From positions 331,222,297 to 331,286,296 of the forward strand of contig CM066040.1 of the NCBI GenBank assembly GCA_033557465.1: a DNA stretch of 64,000 bases, read 5' to 3'. This document shows positions 11,756-22,837 of the stretch, piece after piece. The position numbers and the translations under genes were made by a program. Every line of letters starts with the position of its first letter. Position 1 is the stretch's first letter. The notes beneath the pieces were generated by a model. The model was not told the origin of the DNA, did no database searches, and was given only the letters and a program-made list of their open reading frames with translations. The DNA comes from Ichthyophis bannanicus. Its lineage: Eukaryota; Chordata; Amphibia; Gymnophiona; Ichthyophiidae.

Positions 11756-12185
11756 CATCTGTGCGTCTTCATTAAACTCTACTGTTTGTACGGTATAACA
11801 CTATAAAACCACATTCACACCAATTGCTGAACTTTTTTTTTTTGCAAAATGTCCATCACGTTAAGAGGGAGATGTGGAAATGGTAGAGCATCAAAGCCTT
11901 CAAAAAAAAAGGGTTGTGTCACCAAGAAATGTGGTGTCCAGTTTAAGCAGACATGGTGAAGGGCCAGAGTTAGGAGGTGGAAGACAGGGCAATTGCCCTA
12001 GACCCCCATAGCATAGGAGGCCCCTAAGTCTGCCTCAAGCCGAAGGAGGTACAGCCTGCAGGTGGGCTTGGAGCCCTCTCACCAGTTTCTGCGCTGGGCC
12101 CTTGCATAGAAACACAGAAAAATAGAATCATGACAGCAGATAAAGACCATAGAGCCTGGACACTCTGCCCTTGCAGACCAACTAC
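11756..12185. other. No gene seen
   Basis: Contains a ggcaattgccctagaccccc stretch near 11988, seen in some hAT-type repeats, but no ends could be defined. Confidence 0.4.
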
Positions 12186-12359
12186 TATGGGCCTGATATT
12201 CAGTGCTGGTGGCTAGCATGATTACAGCGTCTAGCCATTGGTACTGAAGAGTAACCCAGATATTCAATGCTAGGGCCATATCCGGGTTTGCCGCACAGCT
12301 TCTGCCGCCACAGAGGCAATAATGATGGCATTCAAAATTCTTCACAATCAATCTGCCGG

Positions 12360-12587
12360 CTGTTTAAAAAACTTAATCAGAAGTTCCTGGAGGAAAGGTC
12401 CATAAACCATTATTAAGAAGGGACCCAGGATATCAATGCTTGACCCAGTACAAGCATTGTGGAACCTGTGTCCCTTGGGGAAACTGCTAGGTACATATGA
12501 CCTAGATTGGCCACTGTTGGAAACAGGATACTGGGCTTGATGGACCTTGGTCTGACCCAGTATGGCAGATCTTATGTTCTTAGAAGA
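12360..12587 (+). mobile_element. CR1-A LINE 3' end nested in the MITE
   Basis: Plus-strand CR1-A tail: aagttcctggaggaaaggtcc through gggcttgatggaccttggtc to the TTATGTTCTTA end. Only about 230 bases remain. Confidence 0.85.
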
Positions 12588-13038
12588 GTCCCAGACAGCA
12601 GATCAAGGAGGACTCAGCACCAAAACTCCCTTGCAACCTCAACAATATCTATGGGCACCTCCCAGAATGCATTATATAGAGTGTTCGAACTCTACCTACC
12701 ATCCCTATGGAACTCTCTTCCACACCAACTCAGAGCAACCACTGATATTACAGACTTCAGGAAACACTTGAAAACCCACCTATTTACCGAACACTTCAAT
12801 ACCATGCAAGTCAAGTAACTGTACCGGCCATAGCAACATACAGACAAGCATCTGTAAGAGCTCACGCTCTCCTGTAAATAGTTAAAATGTTCTCTGTTAT
12901 ATGTAAGCACTGTTGATATTTGACTTTGTAAATAGTTTTGATGAAAAGTTCCATGTAAACAAAGTTATGTTCACTGTAAACCACCTTCAGAACCTGAAAG
13001 GCAGTATATAAAAAAATGTTAAATAAATAAATTAAATA
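12588..13038 (+). mobile_element. L2-like LINE 3' end nested in the MITE
   Basis: Translation carries LWNSLPHQLRATTDITDFRK and HLKTHLFTEHF, the conserved C-terminus of L2-like ORF2. The 3' end has the gtaaaccacctt motif, a ggcagtatata motif and a (TAAA)n tail. It abuts the CR1-A end directly, so one inserted at or near the 3' end of the other. Confidence 0.75.
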
Positions 13039-13299
13039 ACTGGACAGTGGTGATATTGAACCACTGCCCATTAGCTGCCACGGGTAAAGACAGACCAGGC
13101 TTGGTGACGGGTGCCGCCTCTGGAACGCCCACAACATGCCCAATGCCACACGGTTAGCATCAGGGTGCGCAGCGGCATTAATCGGGGATATTCAGCGGCA
13201 CTAACCATGTTGGTAGCACTGACTGTTCCTCTAAGCGGCATTTACATGGTTTACAGATCTGTAAACTGTGTAAATGTCTTTGAATATCGGGCCCTATAG

Positions 13300-14590
13300 T
13301 CCTTTTTATTTCTTTAGAGAGCTTCTGTGTCTGTCCCATATTTCTTGAATTCAGATGCAGTCTTTGTCTCTATACTTTCCCTGGGAGACTATTCCACGCA
13401 TATACCAGTCTTTCTGTAAAGAAACATTTCCGCATATTACTCCTGAGTCTATCCTCTTTCTAATGCCCCCTCACTATAGAGCTTTCTTTCAATTGATAGA
13501 GACTCTCCTATGCATTCAGGAGTGGGGGAGTAGCCTAGTGGTTAGAGTAACTGCCTAGTACCCAGCAGATCAAGGGTTTGATTCCCACTGGCAATCCTTG
13601 TGACCTTGGGCAAGTCACTTTACCCTCTGTTGCCTTGGAAGAAAAGACTGGCAATCTACTTCCAGTGATACATTGCCAAGAAATCCCAGAGGTAGCTGGG
13701 TCACTAGTAGTCAACACTGACTCAATGGCACTAAAAAAAATTCATATCTTCTCTCTCCTGCCTTTCTTCCAAAGTATACATACTGAGATCCTTAAGTCTG
13801 TCCCCATATGTCTTATGACAAAGCCCACTGACCATTTTGGTAACCAATTTCTGGACCAACTCCATCCTGTTTATCTCCAGTATTGCACACAATATTCTAA
13901 CTTAGGTCTCACTAAAGACTTATATAAGTCACTATCACCTCCTTCTTCCTGCTGGCCATTCCTCTCCCTATGAATCCTTCTGGCTTTTGCCATTCCCTGT
14001 TCTACTTGTTTAGCCACCTTAAGATCATCAGAAACAATCACCCCCAGGCCCTGCTCTTCTTTTGTGGACAGAGGTTCTTCACCCCCTATACTGTACCACA
14101 CCCTTGGATTTTTGCAGCCCAAAGGCCCTGCGTTTTTAGCATTAAATCTTAGTTGCCAAATATTTGACCATTCTTCAAACTTCACTAGATCCATCCTCAT
14201 GTTGTCTACACCTTCCTAGATGTCTACTCCATTGCAGATTTTAATATCATCTGCAGAAAGACAAACCTTACCCGACAGCCCTTACACAATATCATTAACA
14301 AAAATCTTTAAAAGAATCGGACAAAGGAGAGATCCCTGCGGCACACCACTGGTAACCTCCTTAGCCTCAGAGTGAGCGCCATTTATCTGTACCCTTTTCA
14401 CCTCCCACGTAACCGATTTCTAACCCACTCAGTCACTTTAGGGTCCATTCCCTGGGCACTCACTTTATTTATAAGTCCCCTGTGCAGAACAATGTCAAAG
14501 GCTTTACTGAAATCTAAGTACACCCCATGTGGCCCTTGCCTCAGTCCAACTCTCTGCTCAACCAGTCAAAGAAATCAATGAGATTTGTCT
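13300..14590 (-). mobile_element. CR1-B LINE, 5'-truncated, with a nested SINE
   Basis: The reverse-strand ORF2 sequence matches the CR1-B copy at 16.7-18.0 kb, from the RT palm (near 14560) to the C-terminus (near 13320). The family differs clearly from CR1-A in protein and 3' UTR. A SINE at about 13524-13740 splits it. The longest remaining frame is 13871-14200 (FEEWSNIWQLRFN region), with many stops elsewhere. It is an older copy than the one at 15.4-18.1 kb. Confidence 0.82.
13524..13740 (+). mobile_element. tRNA-headed SINE with RTE-like tail
   Basis: The head has pol III promoter-like boxes: gtagcctagtggttagag (A box) and ggtttgattcc (B box, at about 13574). A CORE-like middle follows (gtgaccttgggcaagtcact). 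The tail contains ctggcaatctacttccag and tgactcaatggcact and ends in an A-run. The tail words also occur in the RTE LINE of this window (5' UTR near 21655 and 3' end near 24750), so the RTE machinery is the likely mobiliser. It is inserted inside CR1-B. Confidence 0.75.
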
Positions 14591-14815
14591 AACACTGGCC
14601 TTGAGCACTTGTCTGATGAAGATCAAGCATGAAACCAGCTACACATTCAGGGTTGCAAGAAGAGCAGTCACCTGTCTTCATCTTCACTCAGTTATGGTGC
14701 AGGGCCAGGAGAAGACATCCTCAGTGAAGATGTCAAGTCAGCAGTCGGGGGACACCAGGGCAGCGGCTGAAGACAGTGTAGCTTTCCTTCTTTTATTCAG
14801 ACCAGTTTCTATTTA
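14591..14815. other. No gene seen
   Basis: Short unassigned stretch between LINE pieces. Confidence 0.4.
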
Positions 14816-14885
14816 TTACATTTATTTATTTATTTATCATATTTACTATACCACCTTTGGCAGGTACCCTGAAGCAGTGTACAGA
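14816..14885 (-). repeat. L2-like LINE tail with (TTTA)n
   Basis: A tttatttatttatttatcat run followed by a taccacctttggcagg motif is the reverse complement of the L2-like 3' end. Only the tail remains. Confidence 0.5.
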
Positions 14886-14889
14886 ACAG

Positions 14890-15310
14890 CTAATCAGTCA
14901 TCTTTTCTCCAAGCTGAAGAGCCCTAACCTGTTTAGCCTCTCTTCATAAGGTAGATGATTTATCTCCTTTATCATTTTTGTTGCCCCCCCCCCCACCCCA
15001 GAACTGCACTCAATATTCAAGGTGTGGTCACACTAGGGACTGATACAGAGGCATAATCAGATTCCCAGTTTCGTTCACCATCTCCATAGCACAATGGCCT
15101 GAAACTTTCAATGTATTGTTCACAATAGCTCCAAGATCTTTTTTTCTTTGGTGGTTACTCCTAATTCAAAACCCAGCATTTCGAACCCGTAGTTGGGGTT
15201 ATGGTTCTCTATGTGCATCACATTACATTTGTCCACCTTAAAGTTCATCTGTCTGGTCTTCTAGTCTCACACAATCTTTATACAAATCCTTCTAATCCTT
15301 TTGTGTGTCT
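14890..15310 (-). mobile_element. CR1-type LINE fragment, third family (CR1-C)
   Basis: The reverse-strand translation resembles the CR1 region around VMHLG...NYGF and the LEYxxQF motif, but the nucleotide sequence differs from both CR1-A and CR1-B. A C-run at about 14984-14997 interrupts it. This is an older, diverged copy. Confidence 0.6.
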
Positions 15311-15497
15311 GCAAGTGGTTATTATTTTCCTTTGACTGTCACTCCCTTTTGTGACCCTGGGCAGCTGCCTGGTTTTCCTAACAGTTGCACTGACCCTGCA
15401 TTGGGCAGTAGGAAGTAGGGGAGGAGGAGTGGCACTAAATGTAAAAACTACTATTAAAGCTTTGGAATTACAGAGCTTAAAAGGGTGAGGGGATGCA

Positions 15498-16577
15498 TTG
15501 TGGGTTAAACTAGAAAGAGGGAAAGAGAAATCTATTTACATTGGTGTGATATACAGACCTCCCTCACAAGAGGAAGAGGTGGACAGAGAGTTAATTGAAG
15601 ACATGCGCAGCATTGCTAGGAAAGGGGAAGTGCTACTGATAGGAGATTTCAATATGCCAGATGTTGATTGGCACATTCCTGCTGCAGTATCATCTAGAAG
15701 TAAGGAGATCCTGGATTCTCTACAGGGAGAACTATTCAGGCAATTGGTAACAGACCCCACATGTGAAGGGGCCATACTGGACTTGGTGCTTACCAATGGT
15801 GAAAGTGTTTCTGATGTTGTAGTGGGAGATCATTTTGCATCCAGTGATCACCAGATGGTGTGGTTCAGTATTAGGACTAGGGCTGTTAGAATCCATTCAA
15901 AGGCAAGGATCTTAGACTTTAGGAAGACTAACTTTGCGAAGATGGGCCAATACCTCAGGGAGTCGTTAGTTGGATGGGAACAGGTGAGGGATGTAGAAAA
16001 ACAGTGGGAAAAACTGAAAGGGGATATTTTAAGGGCAACCAACCTTTTTGTTAAAATGGTAAATAAAGGTAAAAGGAAAAGGAGACCGCTATGGCTTTCA
16101 AAAGAAGTAGCTGAAAAAGTGAAGAAAAAGAGGGAGGCCTTCATGAAATACAAGAGATCACAGAGAGACGAAGACAGGCATCTGTATTTGGAAAAACTTA
16201 GAGAAGCTAGCAAAGTAGTCAAGAAGGCAAAGATTCAAAAGGAGGAGGAAATAGCCAATGCAATAAAATGGGGGGATAAGACATTTTTCAGATATATTTG
16301 TGAGAAGAGGAAGGGCAAGAGTGGTATTGTCAGACTCAAGGGTGCAGGGGAGGAATATGTAGAAGCTGATAAGGATAAAGCAGAATTGCTTAACAAATAT
16401 TTTTGTTCTGTGTTCACAGATGAAGAACCAGGAGCAGGACCTCAGAAAACACCCACAAACAGGAACAGAAGCGAGGGACATCTTGAACAATTTTCAGAAG
16501 ACTGTGTTCGTGAGAAACTAGCTCAACTTAAAGTAGACAAAGCGATGGGAGCGGATGGATACACTCGAGAATCCTGA
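15498..16577 (+). pseudogene. CR1-B ORF2, endonuclease and linker part
   Basis: This 359-codon frame codes for the apurinic/apyrimidinic-type endonuclease that nicks target DNA. Visible motifs are YIGVIYRPPSQ, LLIGDFNMPDVDW (GDFN block), the block ILDLVLTNG and ASSDHQMVWF (SDH catalytic block). A lysine-rich linker follows, then the RT entry motif near KAMGADGY, where the family usually has GPDG. The first about 30 residues of the domain lie upstream without an ATG. The frame ends at a stop near 16575, where the reading frame shifts relative to the RT part. Confidence 0.85.
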
Positions 16578-16722
16578 GGGAACTTGGGGATGTTCTAGCA
16601 GCTCCACTGATTGACCTTTTCATTGCCTCGTTGGAGTCGGGAGTGGTGCCAAAGGACTGGAGAGAGGCTCATGTGGTGCCTTTACAGAAAAGCGGAAGTA
16701 AGGATGTGGTTGAAGACTACAG

Positions 16723-17988
16723 GTGGTGAGTAAATTATTGGAAACGCTGCTGGAAGAGAAAATAGTGAGGTTTCTGGAGTCCAGCGGATTACAGGATCAG
16801 AGGCAGCATGGATTCACCAGAGGCAGGTCTTGTCAGACAAATCTGATTGATTTCTTTGACTGGGTGACCAGTGAGTTGGACCGAGGGAGAGCCCTAGATG
16901 TGGTGTATTTAGATTTCAGTAAAGCCTTTGACACTGTTCCTCACAAGCGACTTATTAACAAACTGAGCACCTTAGGGATGGACCCTAAAGTTACTGCTTG
17001 GGTTAGAAATTGGTTGGGTGGGAGGCGACAAAGAGTACAAGTAAATGGAGCTCACTCTGAGGAGAAGGATGTTATCAGTGGTGTGCCCCAGGGATCTGTC
17101 CTTGGTCCGATTCTTTTTAACATCTTTATTAGAGATATAGCAGAAGGGCTTTCAGGTAAGGTTTGCCTCTTTGCGGATGATACCAAAATCTGCAATAGAG
17201 TAGACACCCAGGAAGGGGTAGATAACATGAGGAGGGATCTAGCTAAGCTTGAAGAATGGCCTAGAATTTGGCAGCTGGGATTTAATGTTAAAAAATGTAA
17301 GGTCATGCATTTGGGCTGCAGCAATCCAAGGGAGCAATATAGTATAGGGGGTGAAGTACTTTTGTCCACTAAAGAAGAGCGGGACCTAGACGTGGTTGTG
17401 TCTGATGATCTTAAAGTAGCTAAACAGGTAGAAAAGGCGACGGCAAAAGCTAGAAGGATACTTGGGTGCATACGGAGAGGAATGGCTAGCAGAAAAAAGG
17501 AGGTGATAATGCCTCTGTATAAGTCTTTGGTGCGACCTCATTTGGAGTATGGTGTGCAATTCTGGAGACCGCACCTTCAAAAGGATGTGAACAGGATGGA
17601 GTCGGTGCAGAGGGTGGCTACTAAAATGATTAGTGGTCTTCATTATGAAGCATATGAGGACAGACTGAAGGATCTTAATATGTACACCTTAGAGGAAAGG
17701 CGGGATAGAGGTAATATGATTGAGATGTTTAAATACCTCTGTGGCATAAATGTTCAGGGAGAGAGCCTCTTTCAATTGAAAGCAAGTTCTGCTATGAGAG
17801 GACATGGGATGAGGGTGAAGGGAGATAGATTCAGGAGTGATATGCGGAAATATTTCTTTACGGAAAGAGTAGTGGATCCGTGGAATAGTCTCCCGGTGGA
17901 GGTGGTAGAGATGAGGACAGTAACTGAATTCAAAAAAGCATGGGACAAACACAGAGGATCTCTAAAGGTAAAAAGGGGACTGTTGTAG
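16723..17988 (+). pseudogene. CR1-B ORF2, reverse transcriptase part
   Basis: This 421-codon frame covers the RT from the HGFTRGRSCQTN block, VVYLDFSKAFDTVPH (first catalytic Asp), [15 protein letters not shown] and LFADDTKI (the catalytic DD pair near 17175) to the CR1 C-terminus (PWNSLPVEVVE). All RT core motifs look intact. The protein would lack the fingers segment and endonuclease because of the upstream break (about 16560-16720), so autonomous activity is unlikely. Confidence 0.88.
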
Positions 17989-18052
17989 TTGTTATGGAAG
18001 GACAGACTAGATAGGCCATGTGGTCTTTTTCTGTCGTCATATTTCTATGTTT

Positions 18053-19540
18053 CTTTGTTTTGAGAAGACAGCTGTGGTTTTATCGCCAGCCTAATGAATG
18101 GAGTGAAGCCTGCCGAAACAAGCCAGAAGTGCATTAAGTTAGTCAAATTAAAACTGATCACATTCAACTTGTCTAAAGGTCTTTATTTCTCATATTTTGG
18201 TGGGCTAACTCAGCAACAACCTTAAACTGAGAGTATTCACAGAAGGGTATTTCATGTAAAGTGTCCCTAGCTTTTGGGATAAATCCCTCCCTTCTGTCAA
18301 TTCACAGCTGACGGTCTCCTAAGCGTCAAGCAGGAGAAGACAAAAAAAGGTGCAGCAAAAGGCAAACCAAGAAGTAATTTGCAATAGCAAAACTCTTGCA
18401 GACCCTTTCGGAAGTAGGGAAATTGCTGAGAGGTTCTGAAAGCTGAAGGATTCTAATCTCATTTTTCTATAATTTCCCACTGACACTTTTCATGCCCCCC
18501 TCCTTCTCAGAATAATAAGATACTGGTGCATGATGGTGCCTGCTAACGTAAACCTGATTTTTTCCAACAGATTCTGGCCTTGGTCACTATCTTCCTGTAC
18601 CAAATAAGGAAGAGGGTGCGTGTGAGTGAGGTTTTTGTATTTCTAGACATGAGTTGAACATGATGAGCTCCTGTAATGAGACCTGGTTCTGCTATGAGCT
18701 CTGGAACGTGAAGATTAATTTTTCCTTTAGTCATTTCTCAAGCTGTAGTCATTACAGAGTAACGTGCTGGTCATGCTTTGCACCAGTAGGTATGTGAGGC
18801 TATGCAACATCAAGAGACAGACTGGAAGCATTCGGCTGGTAACAAAGGCGTCTTTTTGGAACTCGGGTCTATCCTGGTATCAGTTTGCTCCCCCCATGAT
18901 GTTTATGGTACTTTGGTACAACTTTTTGTTGTCTGAGATTGGACCCTGTCTGAAGCCAGTGATAAAGATTAAACTGCAGGCAGAAAGAGCGAGAGAGAGA
19001 GAGAGAGAGAGTGTGTGTGTGTGTGGTGGGGTGGCAGAAAAGATCAAGCACAAAATGCATTTCCCGCATGAAGTTTCCCTTATCCATGCTGAGCTCATGC
19101 TTAACGCTTTAGTGTGAGGGGATCGGTCTCTTTGCCAGAGGAATTCTCCATTTAGTTTTTTGGGGCTCCAGCTTCCATCACTGGGAAGCAGATCTGTTTC
19201 CAGAAGCTTTACAGCCACCTCAAGTCCTTCCAATAAAGACTTTGTGATGTACTTGATGGAGGATTCGAGTTCACATAGACACACTGTAGGGAGGACTTCC
19301 AGAGACTCCAGCTACTTGCTTCCAGTGAAGGGAAGGCACATGCTGGCAGACAAAATCGACTGGCTGCTAGAGTAGCGTGCAGGCCGGCACAGCAGGCAAG
19401 TTTGGGGGTGGAGTTTGGATGAAGTGTGGGTAGAGTCACAATTTAATGGGGAATTTGCGCAGGGGTGGCCCAAGGATGTTGCGGGGTGTCGTGACCCCAG
19501 CCCCAGCCGAGGGCCTAGAGGCATAGGGCTGCCAATTTTA
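18053..19540. other. No gene seen; contains a dinucleotide microsatellite
   Basis: No domain-bearing frame is seen. A (GA)n-(GT)n tract lies at about 18988-19026. Near 19460 the word caggggtggccc resembles a hAT terminus but has no partner. Confidence 0.5.
18988..19026. repeat. (GA)n(GT)n microsatellite
   Basis: About ten GA units are followed directly by about eight GT units. This is likely polymorphic. Confidence 0.9.
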
Positions 19541-19569
19541 GTCCTCTAATAAAGGAATTAAACACTATT

Positions 19570-20850
19570 CTTGTCCACAGGGAGGCATTCTGGGACTTGT
19601 AGTTTTCCCTCGTTCAAGGATAGTCGTGTAAGCCAAGGGTTAAAGGCAAAGACAAAAGTTTATTTTTCCCCAAAAAGCACTAAGGTTCAAACACACAACG
19701 TCAGGATATTCTTCTCCAAGCAATACTTCAGAAATTATACATAAGCTGGAACTAAGGAAGCTTCATAAGCTTTTGAAACATGTGCAGTTGTTTTCATAAG
19801 GTAATCAGCAAAACAAAATACAGCTTCTCTGTTTAAGCAAAGTTAAATGTCCTCATTTACCTTCTGCTCCTTTAAACACAAAAACGTAGAAGCTGGCAAC
19901 GTTCTCTTGAGTTAGTAGGTATTTCTTAGCAAAACAAAACTAGGTTCATTCACACTGCTTCTCAAGACCTTTCTTTATCAAGCATTTCTTATCAACAGAC
20001 TTTCATAGCTTCTGTCTGGCATAATGTACAGTCCATTGGCAATTCACCTGATATGGAGTTTTGCTCCGCACAGTCCACTTGCATATCCTCTTGTTCTAAA
20101 GCATATACATCTGGCTCTGAACTCCCACAATCTACTCCTCAGTGAATGCTCTGGGGAAATCCCTGGACCTCCCTCCAGCACTGGTTTCCCCGGTAAGGAA
20201 TGTCTGTACCTCTAGTATGGGATATCTCTCCCTGGTTCAGTTGCCTTGGTCCCTCTCCGCTGTTCAGCCACGGTTCCTTGCTCCAGGCTGGGTTCTGGTT
20301 ACTTCTAGCTATAGCCTTGTTCACCCACCTTTGAGCAGCTTGAAACCTTCGGTCCGAGACCCGAAGTAGAAGACTTCCCTGCTTTCTTTCTCTAAGCAAA
20401 GCACACGTGGTTTCTTGGCTCTCAGGCTCCTTCCACGTCCTTCTCCTTCCCTTGATGTTTCCTCATCTGAGTTCCTCTCTCTGAACTCCTGGAACAGCTG
20501 AAACACGCTGAACTCTCTGAACTTGCCCACGATTCTGGACTGGAACTGGAACACAAACAGTTTGAACCGCAACCTGATCCTGAACCCCCTTCTCCCCTTC
20601 TGAGCAGGGTTTATAAGGCTGCTTCTTAGCTAGCCTTTCTCTGTCTCTGCACAGGTGTTTGCCATTACCCCCTAAGCTTGCACTTACATCAACAGAGCTT
20701 GGGTGTGGCAAACTAGCTCTATCAACTCCGTGCTTTCTTTCTTTGACTGCAGTCTGGAACCTGTGAATTTCAGGAATGTCTCTTTCCTTAAAGGTATATT
20801 CACTATCTTTTCCTATTTCCATCGGTTCAGCAGGGCTCTCCTCATCACAG
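19570..20850 (-). mobile_element. Possible solo LTR or promoter-like repeat
   Basis: On the minus strand a TATA-like word (ccttataaacc, near 20610-20620) lies upstream of about 950 bases ending in an AATAAA signal (near 19660) and the ZNF143-type motif. This spacing resembles a long LTR with promoter and polyadenylation signal. No terminal direct repeat or TSD was found and no internal retroviral sequence adjoins. It could equally be another repeat class. Open frames on both strands are not protein-like. Confidence 0.3.
19585..19603 (-). promoter_or_regulatory. ZNF143/THAP11-type motif
   Basis: The minus strand reads ACTACAAGTCCCAGAATGC. The known vertebrate promoter motif bound by ZNF143/THAP11 has the form ACTACAAYTCCCAGMATGC, so one position (G for Y) differs. 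Binding is inferred from the match only. Confidence 0.55.
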
Positions 20851-21400
20851 GGGCCATGTGCGGAGACTCATTATAGAGCCTCATTTGCATAAATATTTGC
20901 ATATCCACTGGGCCTCATTTGTATAAATCTAATTTATTTTACTTTGAAATGTATATGTTGCCCATCTAAAATTTTAAGCGGCTTTCAAAGGAGTCCTTCA
21001 CAAGCCTCTTTATTGTCTTAACAATGACTTAGGGGCATTTTTACTAAACATTTATGTGTATTAAGTGCCACTGTACCCATAGACATAAATGGGTGTTGCT
21101 ACACTTAGCACATATTCAAATTTGTGAAATCACATTAACTTTTAGTGATGAGGATCTGAAAGCCATTTGCATGTACAGTGAGCATAAAGAAAGGCTACCA
21201 TATTTGTGCATTACTATCCTCCAATGTCAACCACCAGGTGCATTACTACAAAACCCTGCTAATTTAGAACCCATAGCACACCTGCCATATCATAACAGCA
21301 CTACCAGGACTCACTCAGCACCTAATCCTATTTATCAAAAGGTAGCACTACAAATATTAAACCAATACATCTTACTGGGAAAAGAGAATAAGTGGGTCTA
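20851..21400. other. No gene seen
   Basis: AT-rich. A short L2-like tail-like stretch (ttttaagcggctttcaaagg, near 20970) is present. A ggggcatttttactaaaca word at 21034 suggests the edge of another MITE that I could not bound. Confidence 0.4.
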
Positions 21401-21866
21401 CTACATAGACTTGGTTTGCAGCTTGTCGTGCTGTGAGGGCTTGCGTGCATCAGTGATGCTGAGAGCTAAACTATTGGTAGTTTAACTACTGGCAGGGTCT
21501 CCCAAGATGGACAGGTCTCAGCTGAGGTGCCAGACCAAGACAAACCACCCATCTGGGCAGCAGCAGAATGGGACAGTGTTGACGGCGGAGGATCACATTT
21601 TTGTGACAACGGCAACAATACCAAACTTAAACTGCGCAGAAGAAAGGCCCGGAAATCTACTTCTGTATCTTGCCATGAAAACCCAATGGATAGTTAAAAC
21701 AAAACAAATTGTGCTATGGTGCTGGAAGATGAGACCCCCAGGTCAGAAGGCACTCAACTAGCTACTGGGGAAGAGCTGAAGACTTTTCAGAGTAAAGCCA
21801 GCATTTATGATGTGGTTGGATCAAAGCCCTCAGGAAGTCTGACTGCTGATGTAGCTCTCGCATGAA

Positions 21867-22352
21867 ATGAGAGTCAGAAGCTGTAAAGATGTCTTACACA
21901 TTGGAACATGGAACGTACGAAGCATGAACCAAGGGAAGTTGGAGGTGGTCAAGAATGAAATGGAACGTGTACAACTTGATCTGTTGGGTGTCAGCGAACT
22001 GAAATGGACTGGCATGGGGCACTTTGCATCAGATGATCACATGGTCTACTATGCTGGAAATGAAAGACAAAGAAGAAATGGTGCTGCATTTATAATAAAG
22101 AAGAAACTTGCAAGAACTGTAATGAAATACAATGCAGTCAGCGAACGCTTAATCTCTATTCGTCTACGAGGATTGACTATCAACACAACTATAATTCAAG
22201 TATATGCCCCAACAACAGCTGCAGAAGAGAATGAAATTGAAGAGTTCTATGAACAAGTACAAGCTGAAATTGACAGAACATGCAAACAGGATATCCTGAT
22301 AGTCATGGGTGACTGGAACGCAAAGTTGGCAACAAAGAAGAAGGCAAAGTAG
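21867..22352 (+). pseudogene. RTE ORF, endonuclease N-terminal part
   Basis: This frame of 161 codons holds the N-terminal half of the apurinic-type endonuclease: HIGTWNVRSMNQGKL, LLGVSELKWTGMG, TTIIQVYAPTT and VMGDWNAK (the GDWN catalytic block). The ATG context is plausible but the family may start slightly upstream. A one-base shift near 22330 ends the frame. The endonuclease continues in another frame through about 22620 (RRLYTWTSPNG, NQIDYICGSQRW, then the GTDHQLLV catalytic His block). Confidence 0.85.
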
Positions 22353-22837
22353 TTGGAAAATATGGACTTGGCAACAGAAATGAAGCTGGAGAAAGACTGA
22401 TAGAATTCTGCAAGACCAATGATCTATTCATCTCAAACACCTTCTTCCAGCAACACAAGCGGCGACTGTACACATGGACTTCACCGAATGGATTATATAA
22501 AAATCAAATTGACTACATATGTGGAAGTCAACGATGGAAAAGCTCTGTAACATCAACAAAGACAAATCCTGGAGCTGACTGTGGTACAGATCATCAACTA
22601 CTAGTATGCAAACTCAAGCTAAAGTTGAAAAAGAGCAAACCACTCATGAATGCAGCAAAATATGACCTTGAGAATATACCACTGGAATTTAAAGACTGCC
22701 TGCAAAATCGATTTGCTGCTTTAGATACAAATGACAGAGCTCCGGAAGAGTTATGGAATGACATCAAGAAGGTTGTGTTGGAAGAAAGCGAGAAGTCTCT
22801 ACAAAAGGTGAAAAAGCAAAACGGCCAAAATGGATGA
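22353..22837 (+). pseudogene. RTE ORF, endonuclease C-terminal part and linker
   Basis: After the frameshift the translation resumes with the endonuclease C-terminal blocks (22370-22620) and a lysine-rich linker. The sub-frame from 22625 to 22837 is open for 70 codons. It ends at a stop where a further one-base shift leads into the RT frame at 22834. Confidence 0.75.

Larger units (their letters stand above)
12189..13294. mobile_element. Harbinger-like MITE interrupted by two LINE pieces
   Basis: The outer ends are GGGCCTGATATTC (12189) and GAATATCGGGCCC (to 13294), inverted copies of each other, with a 3-bp flank tat on both sides. The same terminal sequence bounds the uninterrupted copy at 35576-36032. 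The left half runs to about 12355 and the right half from about 13040. Between them sit a CR1-A end and an L2-like end. The MITE has no coding sequence. PIF/Harbinger is inferred from the 3-bp TSD and terminal repeat form. Confidence 0.7.
15405..18052 (+). mobile_element. CR1-B LINE, largely complete ORF2
   Basis: The element runs from the endonuclease N-terminal part (gggaggaggagtggcact, near 15420) through RT to a 3' UTR ending in a TTTCTATG-type repeat near 18045. ORF1 and the 5' UTR are absent, so it is 5'-truncated. The ORF2 frame is broken once between the endonuclease and RT parts. The same 3' end is seen on the minus strand at 36546 and 42876. Confidence 0.9.

Noticed and set aside
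13541..13600. tRNA gene candidate
   Set aside because: It has A- and B-box-like words but no full cloverleaf, and it is joined to SINE body and tail.
18764..19117. 117-codon open frame ending in a microsatellite
   Set aside because: Includes translated GA/GT repeats (RERERE, VCVC), so it is not a gene.
19460..19510. hAT transposon left end (CAGGGGTGGCCC)
   Set aside because: No matching inverted end or 8-bp duplication was found.
20463..20822. 119-codon open frame on the minus strand
   Set aside because: Overlaps the possible LTR and shows no domain or start context; frames are open on both strands here.
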